Assembly (NCBI RefSeq): GCF_014490555.1
Contig: NZ_CP061032.1
Coordinates: 2,046,001 to 2,110,000, forward strand
Source of the DNA: Corynebacterium lujinxingii
Lineage (GTDB): Bacteria > Actinomycetota > Actinomycetes > Mycobacteriales > Mycobacteriaceae
Direction: 5' to 3'
Length of the DNA stretch: 64,000 nt
Part shown: positions 50,641-60,889 of the stretch, one piece after another
Layout of the letters: each line of letters opens with the position of its first letter
Position numbering within the stretch: position 1 is the first letter of the stretch
The notes under the pieces: model-generated
What the model was told of the DNA's origin: nothing
Seen by the model: only the letters and a program-made list of their open reading frames with translations
Databases searched by the model: none
Translations under genes and position numbers: made by a program

Positions 50641-52407
50641 ATGCCAAATTTCGCTGAACAAGTAGTGAAGCGGCTCGAAGACCAGGGCGTGAAGCGCATC
50701 TACGGCCTGGTCGGCGACTCACTCAACCCGCTTTCCGACGCCGTCCGTCAAAGCGACATCGAATGGGTGCACGTGCGCAACGAGGAGGCCGCCGCCTTCG
50801 CAGCTGGCGCCGATTCGCTCGCCGCCGACGAACTCGCCGTCTGTGGCGCGTCCTGCGGCCCGGGCAACACCCACTTCGTCCAGGGCCTGTTCGAGTCGCA
50901 CCGCAACGGCTCCAAGGTGCTGGCGATCGCCTCGCACATCCCGACCATCGAGATCGGTTCCTCCTTCTTCCAGGAAACCCACCCGGAACTGCTGTTCCAG
51001 GAGTGCTCCTCCTACTGCGAGGTTGTCCACGAGGCCGACCAGGGCATGCGCGTGCTGCACAATGCGCTGCAAAACACCCTGGCCGGCAACGGTGTCTCCG
51101 TCATGATCGTGCCGGGCGACGTCTTCGCAGCCGACACCGCCGAGGGCCCGCACACCGCGGACTCCGTCTACGCCACCGGCAAGAACAAGCGCATCTACCC
51201 GGACCCGCACGAGGCCGCCCGCCTGGTCGAGGCGATCAACAAGGCAGACAAGGTCACCCTGTTCTGCGGCTACGGCGCCCGCGACGCCCGTGACGAGGTC
51301 TTCGCCTTGGCCGAGAAGATCAAGTCCCCGATCGGCCACTCCTTCCGCGGCAAGATGTACTTCGAGTACGACAACCCTTACGACGTGGGCATGTCCGGCC
51401 TGCTCGGCTACGGCGCCTGCCTTGACGCCATGGATGAGTCCGACCTGTTCATCATGGTCGGCACCGACTTCCCGTACACCGACTGGCTGCCGGACGAAAA
51501 CGTCGCGCAGATCGACATCGACGGCGCCCACATCGGTCGCCGCACCAAGGTCGACTACCCGGTCGTCGGCGATGTGAAGAGCGTCATCGAAAACATCCTC
51601 CCGCACATCGAGGAGAAGAAGGACCGCAAGTTCCTGGACAAGATGATCAAGCGCCACTACCAGCTGCTTGATCACGTGGTGAAGAGCTACACCTCCGAAG
51701 CCTTCGAGTCCAAGAAGCCGATCCACCCCGAGCTCGCGGCCTCCGTGCTGGACAAGCTTGCCGACGATGACGCTTACTTCACCGTCGACACCGGCATGTG
51801 CAACGTGTGGTCCTCGCGCTACCTCACCCCGAACGGCAAGCGCGACGAGGCCGCTTCCTTCCTGCACGGCACCATGGCCAACGCCCTGCCGATGGCAATC
51901 GGTGTGCAGGCGGCGTTCCCGGACCGCCAGGTGATCTCCTGGTCCGGCGACGGCGGCCTGGGCATGCTCATGGGCGAGCTGCTGACCATCAAGCTCCACC
52001 AGCTGCCGGTGAAGGTCATCTGTTTCAACAACTCCTCGCTGGGCATGGTCAAGCTCGAGATGATGGTCGCCGGCATGCCGTACTTCGGTACCGACCACGA
52101 GCAGGCCAACTACGCCGAGATTGCCAAGGGCGTGGGCATCAAGTCCTTCCGCATCGAGGAGCCGGAGGACCTCGAGCCGATGCTCAAGGAGGCACTCGCC
52201 TACGACGGCCCGGTGCTTGTCGACATCGTCACTGACCCGGAGGCACTCTCCCTGCCGCCGGGAATCACCTGGGACATGATGAAGGGCTTCGCCAAGTCCG
52301 GCGCCCGCACCGCCTTCCTCGAGGGCGGCGTCGGTCGACTGTTCCACCTGGCCAAGTCCAACCTTCGCCACATCGGTGGCGCCGCGACCATCGAGTTCGG
52401 CGGGTAG
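50641..52407 (+). CDS. pqo: Pyruvate:quinone oxidoreductase
   Basis: 588 residues from ATG 50641 (AGGAG 50628-50632); an open frame begins at 50587 but has no ribosome site. Oxidatively decarboxylates pyruvate to acetate, passing electrons to quinone at the membrane. ThDP-enzyme features: catalytic Glu in VRNEEAAAF, the ThDP motif SGDGGLG...CFNNSS (GDG to NN spacing normal), FAD-binding middle domain, and a C-terminal membrane-binding tail region. Acetate so formed can feed ackA-pta. The C. glutamicum enzyme is about the same length. Also known as poxB. Confidence 0.95.
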   Translation: MPNFAEQVVKRLEDQGVKRIYGLVGDSLNPLSDAVRQSDIEWVHVRNEEAAAFAAGADSLAADELAVCGASCGPGNTHFVQGLFESHRNGSKVLAIASHIPTIEIGSSFFQETHPELLFQECSSYCEVVHEADQGMRVLHNALQNTLAGNGVSVMIVPGDVFAADTAEGPHTADSVYATGKNKRIYPDPHEAARLVEAINKADKVTLFCGYGARDARDEVFALAEKIKSPIGHSFRGKMYFEYDNPYDVGMSGLLGYGACLDAMDESDLFIMVGTDFPYTDWLPDENVAQIDIDGAHIGRRTKVDYPVVGDVKSVIENILPHIEEKKDRKFLDKMIKRHYQLLDHVVKSYTSEAFESKKPIHPELAASVLDKLADDDAYFTVDTGMCNVWSSRYLTPNGKRDEAASFLHGTMANALPMAIGVQAAFPDRQVISWSGDGGLGMLMGELLTIKLHQLPVKVICFNNSSLGMVKLEMMVAGMPYFGTDHEQANYAEIAKGVGIKSFRIEEPEDLEPMLKEALAYDGPVLVDIVTDPEALSLPPGITWDMMKGFAKSGARTAFLEGGVGRLFHLAKSNLRHIGGAATIEFGG

Positions 52408-52420
52408 TTTCTTCGGGAAC

Positions 52421-52465
52421 AAGGGGTCGTCGATAAGCAAATGCTTATCGACGACCCCTTTTTGT
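52421..52465 (+). terminator. pqo terminator built from an inverted pair of the dispersed 13-mer
   Basis: Perfect 18-base arms at 52421-52438 and 52443-52460, loop AAAT, then TTTT. The inner 13 bases of each arm are exact copies 10 (52426-52438) and 11 (52443-52455) of GCTTATCGACGAC. Confidence 0.93.
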
Positions 52466-52559
52466 ATGCCAAGTGTTATCAAAACGCGACCAACTGGTCG
52501 TATCTAATCCGTATTGTTGCTTGAGTTGTCATTGATCCCGTAAAGAAAGGTTTATATCT

Positions 52560-53369
52560 ATGACTTCTCCGCAGAACCCGCGCCGCGAGCGCGCTGCACG
52601 CCCGGCAACCTCCAGCACCGCGGTGCGCGCCGAGCAGGTTGCTGACGACGACCAGCACATCGGCCAGGAAGCCTGGGTCGGCACCGACTCCACCGACGTG
52701 TCCACCGGCAACGTCTCCTGGGGCGCGATCTTCGCAGGCGTGGTGACCTTCCTCGCGATCATGATCCTGCTCGGCATCGGTGCCGCAGCCATGGGCCTGC
52801 AGGGCTCGACCGGCTTGGCCACCGGCATCTTCGCGCTGATCTCCCTGGCAGTGGCATTCGCCGCAGCTGGCTACGTCTCCGGCGCCCTCGGCGTGCGCGC
52901 CGGCCTGTTCCACGGCCTGGGCACCTGGGCGACCTCGCTGATCGCCTCGCTCATCCTCGCCGGCTGGCTCGGCGCATCCGTACTCGGTGGCCTTGGCTCC
53001 ATCTTGGGCACCGCCGCTGACGCAACCGGCTCCGCAGTCGGTGGCGCAGCAGACGCCGCGGGCCAGTACGCGTCTGAAAACGTCTCCGAGGGAGAGGCAC
53101 GCGATGCCGCTAACCAGGCAGAGGACGCCATCAACGACGCCCGCGACCAGGTCACGCAGGAAGACATCGACAACGCGAAGCAGCAGGCCAACGAGGCTTG
53201 GGAAGACGCAAAGCAGACCGCTGACGAGGTCTCCGACGACGCTGCCGTTGGCACCTGGTGGACCTTCGCCGGTCTGCTCATCGGCGCTGTCATCTCCGCA
53301 TTCTGCGGTGCAGCCGGTGCACGCTCCGTGCTCAACCGCGACGAGAAGCAGGTTGTGACCCGCCGCTAG
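52560..53369 (+). CDS. Four-helix membrane protein with acidic amphipathic insert
   Basis: 269 residues. Helices at about 52-72 (WGAIFAGVVTFLAIMILLGIG), 83-103 (LATGIFALISLAVAFAAAGYV), 115-140 (GTWATSLIASLILAGWLGASVLGG) and 230-250 (WWTFAGLLIGAVISAFCGAAG). Between helices 3 and 4 a ~75-residue stretch rich in Ala, Asp, Glu and Gln (NQAEDAINDARDQVTQEDID) looks like an LEA-type or coiled-coil helix. Pattern resembles TIGR04086-type membrane proteins seen in actinobacteria; function unknown. GAAAGG lies 11 bases before the ATG. Terminator follows. Confidence 0.65.
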   Translation: MTSPQNPRRERAARPATSSTAVRAEQVADDDQHIGQEAWVGTDSTDVSTGNVSWGAIFAGVVTFLAIMILLGIGAAAMGLQGSTGLATGIFALISLAVAFAAAGYVSGALGVRAGLFHGLGTWATSLIASLILAGWLGASVLGGLGSILGTAADATGSAVGGAADAAGQYASENVSEGEARDAANQAEDAINDARDQVTQEDIDNAKQQANEAWEDAKQTADEVSDDAAVGTWWTFAGLLIGAVISAFCGAAGARSVLNRDEKQVVTRR

Positions 53370-53396
53370 TCCGCACTAGCCGCTGATACGCGATAA

Positions 53397-53434
53397 AGCC
53401 CGCGCCGCCTCACTTGTAGGCGGCGCGGGCTTTC
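53397..53434 (+). terminator. Terminator after the gene at 52560
   Basis: Perfect 14-base arms AGCCCGCGCCGCCT (53397-53410) and 53418-53431 with a 7-base loop, then TT. Confidence 0.9.
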
Positions 53435-53449
53435 CCGTGGCGGAGGAAC

Positions 53450-53523
53450 AATAGCTGAAAGTAGCCTCCCGAGGCCGGTAAAACCCCTGGTGGGGATCCG
53501 GCGGGAGGCTACTTTCAGCTATT
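53450..53523. repeat. Long nested inverted repeat with 22-base perfect arms
   Basis: Outer arms 53450-53471 and 53502-53523 (AATAGCTGAAAGTAGCCTCC...). The loop itself holds CCGG...CCGG and CCCC-TGGT-GGGG. It lies between the preceding terminator and the hspR stop, ending 6 bases before hspR, and has no T-run. Confidence 0.9.
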
Positions 53524-53528
53524 GGTCG

Positions 53529-53933
53529 CTACGACGTGCGCCGGCGTCGTCGTGAAGCGGGCTCCCACGCCACCACCGCGGTGGAACGGGGCACGTGCAC
53601 CAGCTCGCCGCCGCGGCGAGAGCCGGAGCGCAACTTCCGCCGCAACTCCTCGTTGTGTCCGCGCTGGGTTTCCAGTTCGTCCTGCAGATCCTCGATCTGC
53701 TGGGACAACTCGATGATCGTCTTGATGCCCGCCAGGTTCACCCCCTCCTCCTGGGAGAGGTGTTGGATGCGGCGCAGCATCGAGATGTCGCGGCGCGAGT
53801 AGCGGCGCCCGCCGCCCTTCGTGCGCATCGGGGTGACCAGGCCGAGCCGGTCGTAGGTGCGCAGCGTCTGGGCGTGCATGCCGGTCAGTTCGGCGGCGAC
53901 CGAGATGACGAAGTATTCCTTCTCGTCTGCCAT
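53529..53933 (-). CDS. hspR: Heat-shock repressor HspR (MerR family)
   Basis: 134 residues. MerR-type winged helix at 8-75: YFVISVAAELTGMHAQTLRTYDRLGLV then GGGRRYSRRDISMLRRI, followed by a helix for dimerisation (IIELSQQIEDLQDELETQ) and a basic, Arg-rich tail. HspR with DnaK as co-repressor binds HAIR sequences; such sites are seen upstream of dnaK and clpB here. It begins 21 bases after the dnaJ stop, as in the dnaK-grpE-dnaJ-hspR operons of actinobacteria. Confidence 0.94.
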   Translation of the reverse strand: MADEKEYFVISVAAELTGMHAQTLRTYDRLGLVTPMRTKGGGRRYSRRDISMLRRIQHLSQEEGVNLAGIKTIIELSQQIEDLQDELETQRGHNEELRRKLRSGSRRGGELVHVPRSTAVVAWEPASRRRRRTS

Positions 53934-53954
53934 GGTTACACCTCCTTCCGGCGC

Positions 53955-55139
53955 TTAGTTTCCGGCGAACCCGGCGCGCGGGTCGAAGCCGGAATCCTTC
54001 TCCGCCTGGGCGTAGGCGCGCAGCGCGGAGGTGGCGGACGGGTCGAGATCCCTCGGCACTTGCACCTCGACGGTGACCAGCAGGTCGCCCGCGGAACCGG
54101 ACTTCTTTGGGATGCCGCGGCCGCGCACACGCAGGGTGCGTCCGTTCGGGGTGCCGGCCGGAACCTTCACCTTCACCGGGTTGTCCAGGGTGGGCACGGC
54201 GACCGTCGCACCGAGGGCGGCCTCGGCGAAGGAGACCGGAACCGTCACTTCGAGGTCGTCGTCGGAGCGGGTGAAGGTGTCGTCGTCACGCACATGCACG
54301 GTGACGAACAGGTCGCCGGCGGGTGTGCCGTTGGGGCCTGCCTCGCCTTGGCCAGCGAGCCGCACCTTCTGCCCGTCGGTCACGCCGGCGGGGATGCGCA
54401 CCGTAATCGAGCGGGTACGCCGCACGGTGCCGGTACCGCCGCAGGTCGGGCAAGGGTCCTCGATGACCTCGCCGGTGCCGCCGCAGTTGGTGCAAGGTCG
54501 TGCCATGCCGAACGCGCCGGAGTTTTCCCGGATGTAGCCGGAACCCGAGCAGACCTGGCATGTGTGGGTCTTGCCGTCTTTGGAACCGGAGCCGTGGCAG
54601 GTGGTGCACGGTGCGTCGCCGGTGAGCTCGACCGGGAACGTCGTGCCCTTGGCTGCCTCACGGAAGTCGAGGGTTATTTCCGTTTCGACGTCGGCCCCCC
54701 GCGACGGCCGAGCGTTCCTGCCAGCACCGCCGCGGCCGCCAAAGAAGCCACCGAAGATATCACCAAGGCCGCTGTCTCCAGCTTGTCCACCAGTGGCTGA
54801 TCCGAAGATGTCGGAGAGGTCGAATTCCGCTTCCGTGCCACGAAACCCGCCGGGAAAGCCGGATCCTCCTCCCCGCCCGAAACGGCCGAAGCCTCCCGAG
54901 CCGATCATGGACTTCAACTGGTCGTATTCCTTGCGTTTCTGCTCGTCGCCGACCACGTCGTACGCTTCCGCGACCCGCTTGAACTTCTCCTCGGCCTTCT
55001 TGTCGCCAGGGTGATTGTCCGGGTGGTTTTCGCGTGCGAGCTTGCGGTACGCCTTCTTAATATCGGCAGCGCTTGCCGACGAGCTCACGCCCAAATCGCC
55101 GTAATAATCCTTGTCGGCCCATTCCTGTTGCATGGCCAT
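53955..55139 (-). CDS. dnaJ: Chaperone DnaJ
   Basis: 394 residues from ATG 55139 (AAGGAGG, 7-base spacing). J domain with the HPD tripeptide (ENHPDNHPGD), Gly/Phe-rich linker to about 135, four zinc-finger CxxCxGxG repeats (CTTCHGSG, CQVCSGSG, CTNCGGTG, CPTCGGTG), then C-terminal substrate domains. A terminator lies between grpE and this gene, so dnaJ-hspR probably also has its own promoter in the 55140-55215 gap, where an ACTCAAC half-site is visible. Confidence 0.96.
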   Translation of the reverse strand: MAMQQEWADKDYYGDLGVSSSASAADIKKAYRKLARENHPDNHPGDKKAEEKFKRVAEAYDVVGDEQKRKEYDQLKSMIGSGGFGRFGRGGGSGFPGGFRGTEAEFDLSDIFGSATGGQAGDSGLGDIFGGFFGGRGGAGRNARPSRGADVETEITLDFREAAKGTTFPVELTGDAPCTTCHGSGSKDGKTHTCQVCSGSGYIRENSGAFGMARPCTNCGGTGEVIEDPCPTCGGTGTVRRTRSITVRIPAGVTDGQKVRLAGQGEAGPNGTPAGDLFVTVHVRDDDTFTRSDDDLEVTVPVSFAEAALGATVAVPTLDNPVKVKVPAGTPNGRTLRVRGRGIPKKSGSAGDLLVTVEVQVPRDLDPSATSALRAYAQAEKDSGFDPRAGFAGN

Positions 55140-55215
55140 CTCGCACCCTCCTTTCTCTATGTTGAGTGCGTCGTGTTCTGGCTAAATTTCGTTCACTAAA
55201 TAATCTAAGTAAAAA

Positions 55216-55261
55216 GGCCGGGGATTGAAGGCCGCTTATTGCGTGAACCCAATCCCCGGCC
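55216..55261 (-). terminator. Terminator-like hairpin between grpE and dnaJ
   Basis: Perfect 12-base arms GGCCGGGGATTG (55216-55227) and 55250-55261 with a 22-base loop, followed on the minus strand by TTTTTAC. It would limit transcription from dnaK-grpE into dnaJ-hspR. Confidence 0.8.
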
Positions 55262-55277
55262 CTGCCATCGAGCGGTG

Positions 55278-55949
55278 TTACTCGTCGGCGTCGGCACTTT
55301 CGGCCGGATCGGCGATGATCACCATGGCGTTTCGCACCAGGCGGTCACCGACGGTGTAGCCCTTGCGCAGTACCGTGCCCAGCACCTTCTCGTCGCCCTG
55401 GGACAGGTCCTGCACGGCCTCGTGGACCTCCGGGTCGAAGGCGTCGCCCTCGGCACCGAACTCCTTGACACCCTGGCCGGCAACGATGGTGCGGAACTTG
55501 TCCGCGAAGGCCTTCAGCGGGCCTTCGTCCAGGTCGCCGTGCTGCTGGGCGAGGTCGAGGTCGTCGAGAAGCGGCAGGAGCTCGGTGGCGAACTTCGCTT
55601 TCGCGTTGTTGGCCAGCTCGCCGCGCTCGCGCTCGGTGCGGCGGCGGTAGTTCGCGTACTCGGCGCTGACGCGCTGCAGGGACTCGGTGCGCTCGGCGAG
55701 CTGCAGTTCGATGTCGCTGACCGCGCCGTCGCCGTCAGCGTCCGGGTTCACTTCGCCTTCGGCGATCTCGGCGGCGTCTTCCAACTCAGCGTCGGCGGCT
55801 AAAAGGGGATCTTCGTCCGTGGCCAGAGCCTCGGACTCGGCCGCCTCGTCCGCGATGGACTCGGCCTGGTCCGGGGACACGTACTGCTCGTCCGTCTCCG
55901 CCGGATCACCCGGGTTGTCGGGCATCTGCTCGTTGAACGGGTTCGTCAT
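55278..55949 (-). CDS. grpE: Nucleotide exchange factor GrpE
   Basis: 223 residues. Acidic N-terminal ~80 residues, a long coiled coil (LQLAERTESLQRVSAEYANYRRRTERERGELANNA), then the beta domain with FDPEVHEAVQDLSQGDEKVLGTVLRKGYTVGDRLVRNAMVIIA, the conserved signature. It releases ADP from DnaK. It starts 30 bases after the dnaK stop. Confidence 0.96.
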   Translation of the reverse strand: MTNPFNEQMPDNPGDPAETDEQYVSPDQAESIADEAAESEALATDEDPLLAADAELEDAAEIAEGEVNPDADGDGAVSDIELQLAERTESLQRVSAEYANYRRRTERERGELANNAKAKFATELLPLLDDLDLAQQHGDLDEGPLKAFADKFRTIVAGQGVKEFGAEGDAFDPEVHEAVQDLSQGDEKVLGTVLRKGYTVGDRLVRNAMVIIADPAESADADE

Positions 55950-55979
55950 CAGACGTCCCCTCCTTTCACTGGGTGGAAG

Positions 55980-57815
<1,836 letters not shown>

Positions 57816-57854
57816 AAGTGTTTTTCCTCCTGTAGAGATGTGGTTTATCAGTAA

Positions 57855-57931
57855 GTTGATGTGCTGCGACTCAACTTGACGGCCACCACTATAACACCAG
57901 CGGCGCCAGCCTTGAGCCTGTCGCACTCAAT
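57855..57931 (-). promoter_or_regulatory. dnaK promoter region with two HAIR-type operators
   Basis: CTTGAGC-N7-ACTCAAT at 57911-57931 differs from the HspR consensus CTTGAGT-N7-ACTCAAG at two bases. A weaker second copy, GTTGATG-N7-ACTCAAC, lies at 57855-57875. A minus-strand TATAGT (57888-57893) sits 17 bases from the HAIR edge, so HspR on the first site would cover the -35 region. Confidence 0.75.
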
Positions 57932-58029
57932 GGATGTAACGGTCCTCCCCACAAAGTTGTTCCCACTCGACGCAACTTTTTCTATTTTCGCAGGTAAAAC
58001 GCGCAAAACCGGGACTTCCGGGACAGGAA

Positions 58030-58042
58030 GTCGTCGATAAGC
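58030..58042 (-). repeat. Dispersed 13-mer, copy 12 (intergenic)
   Basis: Exact reverse-complement copy in the 320-base gap between dnaK and the AI-2E family gene, with the variant GCTTGACGACGAC at 58070-58082 in the opposite orientation 27 bases on. Other GCTTGACGACGAC copies: 2003-2015 and, reversed, 42331-42343 and 60845-60857. GCTTGCCGACGAC copies: 50370-50382 and, reversed, 4856-4868 and 62669-62681. Confidence 0.88.
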
Positions 58043-58135
58043 ACGCCCCCTGTGACAAGCGCAACACTTGCTTGACGACGACCACCTGCACCTCTCCCCG
58101 TATGCATCCTGGCGAATCTCTGACACAATGACCGG

Positions 58136-59551
58136 GTGACTGAACGTAATAACAACGAATTCGTGGGAGCGCTCGACACGGCCGTCGACCCGGTGGACAC
58201 CCTGCCCACCCCGGCCGACGCCGCCCAAGAGATGTCGCGCGAGCCGGTCGACCGAGGCGACGTCATCGCCTCCGACGGCCGCACCGCCGCGGCCTGGGCC
58301 CTGCGCTTCATCATCGTGGTGGCCGCAACCGCGATCCTGCTGTACCTGCTCAAGTGGGTCTGGATGGGCCTGCTGCCGATCCTGCTCGCGCTCATCGTCT
58401 CCACGGTCCTGTGGCCGCCGGTGCGCTGGATGCGCAACCACAAGTTCCCCTCCGCCCTAGCCGTGTTCATCACGATCATCGGCTTCTTCGGCATCATCGG
58501 CGGCATCATCGCCGCCATGGCCCCGACCGTGAAGACGCAGAGTGGCGAGCTGGCGCGTCAGGCGGAGCAGGGTGTGAACCAGATCGTCGAATGGCTCAAG
58601 GAGCGTAACTTCACCTTCCTCGAGCCGGAGAAGATCCAGCAGGCCGTCGACCAGGCCACCGCGTTTGCCAAGGGCCAGGCCTCCAACATCGCATCGGGCG
58701 TGTTCTCGGGCCTGGGCGTGATTGCGTCGGTAGGCACAACGCTCGCACTGACGCTGGTGCTCACCTTCTTCTTCCTCAAAGACGGCGACCGCTTCCTGCC
58801 GTGGGTGCGCAAGTATGTCGGCGTGCGCGCCGGCTGGCACCTCACCGAGGTGTGCATGCGCTCCTGGAACACCCTGTCCGGCTTCATCCGCACCCAGGCG
58901 ATCGTGTCCATGGTCGACGCCGTCTTCATCGGCCTCGGCCTGCTCCTGCTCGGCGTGCCGCTGTGGCCGGTGCTCGCTGTGATCACGTTCTTTGCCGGCT
59001 TCATCCCGATCGTCGGTGCGATCTCCGCCGGTGCGCTCGCGGTGATCATCGCGCTGGTGTCCAACGGCTTCATGAACGCCGTGTTCGTGCTGCTGCTCAT
59101 CATCGCAGTCCAGCAGCTCGAGGGCAACGTGCTTTCCCCAATCCTGCAGTCCCAGGCCATGGGTCTGCACGCCGCCGTGGTGCTGCTCGCCGTGGCGGTG
59201 GGCGGCACGCTGTTCGGCATTGTCGGCGCGTTCCTCGCCGTGCCGGTGGCCGCCGTCGCCGCGGTGTGGCTGCGCTACTGGGCGGAGATGGTTTCGCTGC
59301 GATCCGGCGAAATTACTGCCGACGAGATATCAATGACCACACAACAAACCCAGACCTTGGATTCAAAGGAGTCCTTCCTGGCTGTGCGCGACCACATGAT
59401 GAACATGACCAAGCGCAACAAGACCAACACAAAGGTGCCGGTCAAGGAGGGTTTGGGCTCCACGCGCGTGCCACTTGACAGCGACCTCCTCGAGCAGCAC
59501 ACCGACACCGACGTACCCGGCCGCATTCAAAACACGAACGACGACAAGTAG
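58136..59551 (+). CDS. AI-2E family transporter
   Basis: 471 residues from GTG 58136, about 7 bases after CACAAT, hence leaderless. Acidic N-terminal ~50 residues, then about eight helices in the AI-2E / PerM pattern: two pairs near 55-130, a soluble helical segment (LARQAEQGVNQIVEWLKERNFTFLEPEKIQQAVDQA), then FFFLKDGDRFLPWVRKY and the final helices including LLLLGVPLWPVLAVITFFAGFIPIVGA. C-terminal polar tail ~90 residues. Members export varied substrates; the quorum-signal name should not be taken literally. Confidence 0.85.
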   Translation: MTERNNNEFVGALDTAVDPVDTLPTPADAAQEMSREPVDRGDVIASDGRTAAAWALRFIIVVAATAILLYLLKWVWMGLLPILLALIVSTVLWPPVRWMRNHKFPSALAVFITIIGFFGIIGGIIAAMAPTVKTQSGELARQAEQGVNQIVEWLKERNFTFLEPEKIQQAVDQATAFAKGQASNIASGVFSGLGVIASVGTTLALTLVLTFFFLKDGDRFLPWVRKYVGVRAGWHLTEVCMRSWNTLSGFIRTQAIVSMVDAVFIGLGLLLLGVPLWPVLAVITFFAGFIPIVGAISAGALAVIIALVSNGFMNAVFVLLLIIAVQQLEGNVLSPILQSQAMGLHAAVVLLAVAVGGTLFGIVGAFLAVPVAAVAAVWLRYWAEMVSLRSGEITADEISMTTQQTQTLDSKESFLAVRDHMMNMTKRNKTNTKVPVKEGLGSTRVPLDSDLLEQHTDTDVPGRIQNTNDDK

Positions 59552-59597
59552 GTACGGTTGAGTGACGTAATTGCTCAACGAAGAAAGGACGCACCCC

Positions 59598-60122
59598 ATG
59601 GCCGACCTGAACGGCAAAACCATCGCAATTGTTGCCACCGACGGCTTCGAGGACTCGGAGCTGACCTCCCCGAAGGAGGCCGTTGAGCAGGCTGGCGCGA
59701 CCACCAAGGTCATCGCCACCGACGCTGGCGAAGTCGAGGGCAAGAAGGGCGCGAAGGTCGCCGTCGACCTCACCACCGCCGACGCAACGGTTACTGATTA
59801 CGACGCACTTATCCTCCCGGGCGGCACCGTCAACGCGGACACCATCCGCACCGACGAGAAGGCTGTCGCCCTGGTTAAGGCGTTCAAGGACGCAGGCAAG
59901 CCGATCGGCGTGATCTGCCACGGCGGCTGGATCCTCACCGAGGCCGACCTGCTTAAGGGCGTGAAGCTCACCTCCGTGGCCAACGTGAAGACCGACCTGG
60001 TCAACGCGGGCGCTAACTGGGTAGACGAGGAAGTTGTGGTCGATTCCGGCTTCATCTCTTCCCGCACCCCGGACGATCTGCCGGCCTTCAACGCCGCACT
60101 CGTCGAGGAGTTCGCGAAGTAA
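59598..60122 (+). CDS. DJ-1/PfpI family protein
   Basis: 174 residues from ATG 59598 (GAAAGGA at 59583-59589); the ATG-less upstream extension was rejected. The nucleophile elbow VICHGGWIL carries the Cys, and FEDSELTSPKEAVEQAG supplies the conserved Glu, as in PfpI/YhbO-type proteins, which act as stress chaperones, proteases or deglycases. Highly optimal codons and a strong terminator suggest a well-expressed single gene. Confidence 0.9.
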   Translation: MADLNGKTIAIVATDGFEDSELTSPKEAVEQAGATTKVIATDAGEVEGKKGAKVAVDLTTADATVTDYDALILPGGTVNADTIRTDEKAVALVKAFKDAGKPIGVICHGGWILTEADLLKGVKLTSVANVKTDLVNAGANWVDEEVVVDSGFISSRTPDDLPAFNAALVEEFAK

Positions 60123-60134
60123 ATTAGCAACGAT

Positions 60135-60170
60135 AAAGCCCGCTGGCGCGTTTACGCCGGCGGGCTTTTT
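60135..60170 (+). terminator. Terminator after the DJ-1 gene
   Basis: Arms AAAGCCCGCTGGCG (60135-60148) and 60155-60168 with one mismatch and a 6-base loop, then TTTTT. Confidence 0.9.
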
Positions 60171-60183
60171 GCATGTCTGGGCT

Positions 60184-60315
60184 GGATCTGCTAGTGCCCT
60201 CCGGCACGTAACTAGCAGATCCGCCCATCTGGATTGCGTTTTCCCAGGTCGTGTTGAAAACAAGCGCCGATAAGTTGATGATCTGCTAGTGGGTCGCGCA
60301 CGCCACTAGCAGATC
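60184..60315. repeat. Palindromic repeat family B, copies 3 and 4
   Basis: Copy 3: GGATCTGCTAGT 60184-60195 with ACTAGCAGATCC 60211-60222. Copy 4: GATCTGCTAGTGG 60280-60292 with CCACTAGCAGATC 60303-60315. Both have perfect arms. They fill the gap between two convergent genes, with 57 bases between the copies. Confidence 0.9.
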
Positions 60316-60331
60316 TGGCAATCGCGGATGA

Positions 60332-60889
60332 TCACTCAATACCGAGGGCCACTTTGACCAGGTGGGCCGCGAAGGCAGGCAACGCAACCCCCTCGGACCG
60401 AGCGTGCGAAGCGAGCACCTGCGCATCCTCCGGCAGACCCAACTTCGCGGCTCCTTGCAGGGCTTTCTTGTCGAAGACCGGCGCCAACTCCGGCCACACC
60501 CCCTGCGCCTCGCGGGCGAACATGGTTGCGCAGGCGGGACCGACGCCGTCGAAGACCTCCAGCGATGAGGGAGCGCCGGGGCGTAGGTTGCGCAGGTCGG
60601 CGGAGTAGTCGTCGCAAAGCAGGCTGGCCATGGCGTGGAGGCGGGTGGCGGTGGATTCGTCGTAACGCGCGTAGCCGGCATCACCGAAAATGCGGATCAA
60701 TTGCGAGCGCGGCGCTTCAACCAGTGCAGACGGCGTGGCCAGGCCCGCGTCGAACAGTCCGCGTGCGGCGTGGACGGCGACGGTGGCGCGGATGGGCTTC
60801 GCTTGCAGCATGCACAGGACGAGGAGTTGGAAGAGGGACGTGGGGTCGTCGTCAAGCGAAATGCCCGCGTCTTCAGCGAAGGTGCTCAC
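60332..60889 (-). CDS. Helix-hairpin-helix (HhH-GPD-like) protein
   Basis: 185 residues from GTG 60889, overlapping the nucleosidase gene. Helical throughout, with FQLLVLCMLQAKPIRATVAVHAARGLF and an HhH motif LEVFDGVGPACATMFA, as in endonuclease III-type DNA glycosylases. The catalytic Lys of that motif (GVGxKTA) is not present, and there is no C-terminal 4Fe-4S cysteine cluster, so glycosylase activity is uncertain. Last gene of the operon that comes from the right. Confidence 0.65.
   Translation of the reverse strand: MSTFAEDAGISLDDDPTSLFQLLVLCMLQAKPIRATVAVHAARGLFDAGLATPSALVEAPRSQLIRIFGDAGYARYDESTATRLHAMASLLCDDYSADLRNLRPGAPSSLEVFDGVGPACATMFAREAQGVWPELAPVFDKKALQGAAKLGLPEDAQVLASHARSEGVALPAFAAHLVKVALGIE

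Noticed and set aside
52521..52536. CTTGAGT half-site upstream of the membrane protein at 52560, as a possible HspR operator
   Set aside because: The second half-site at N7 spacing is absent (GATCCCG instead of ACTCAAG).
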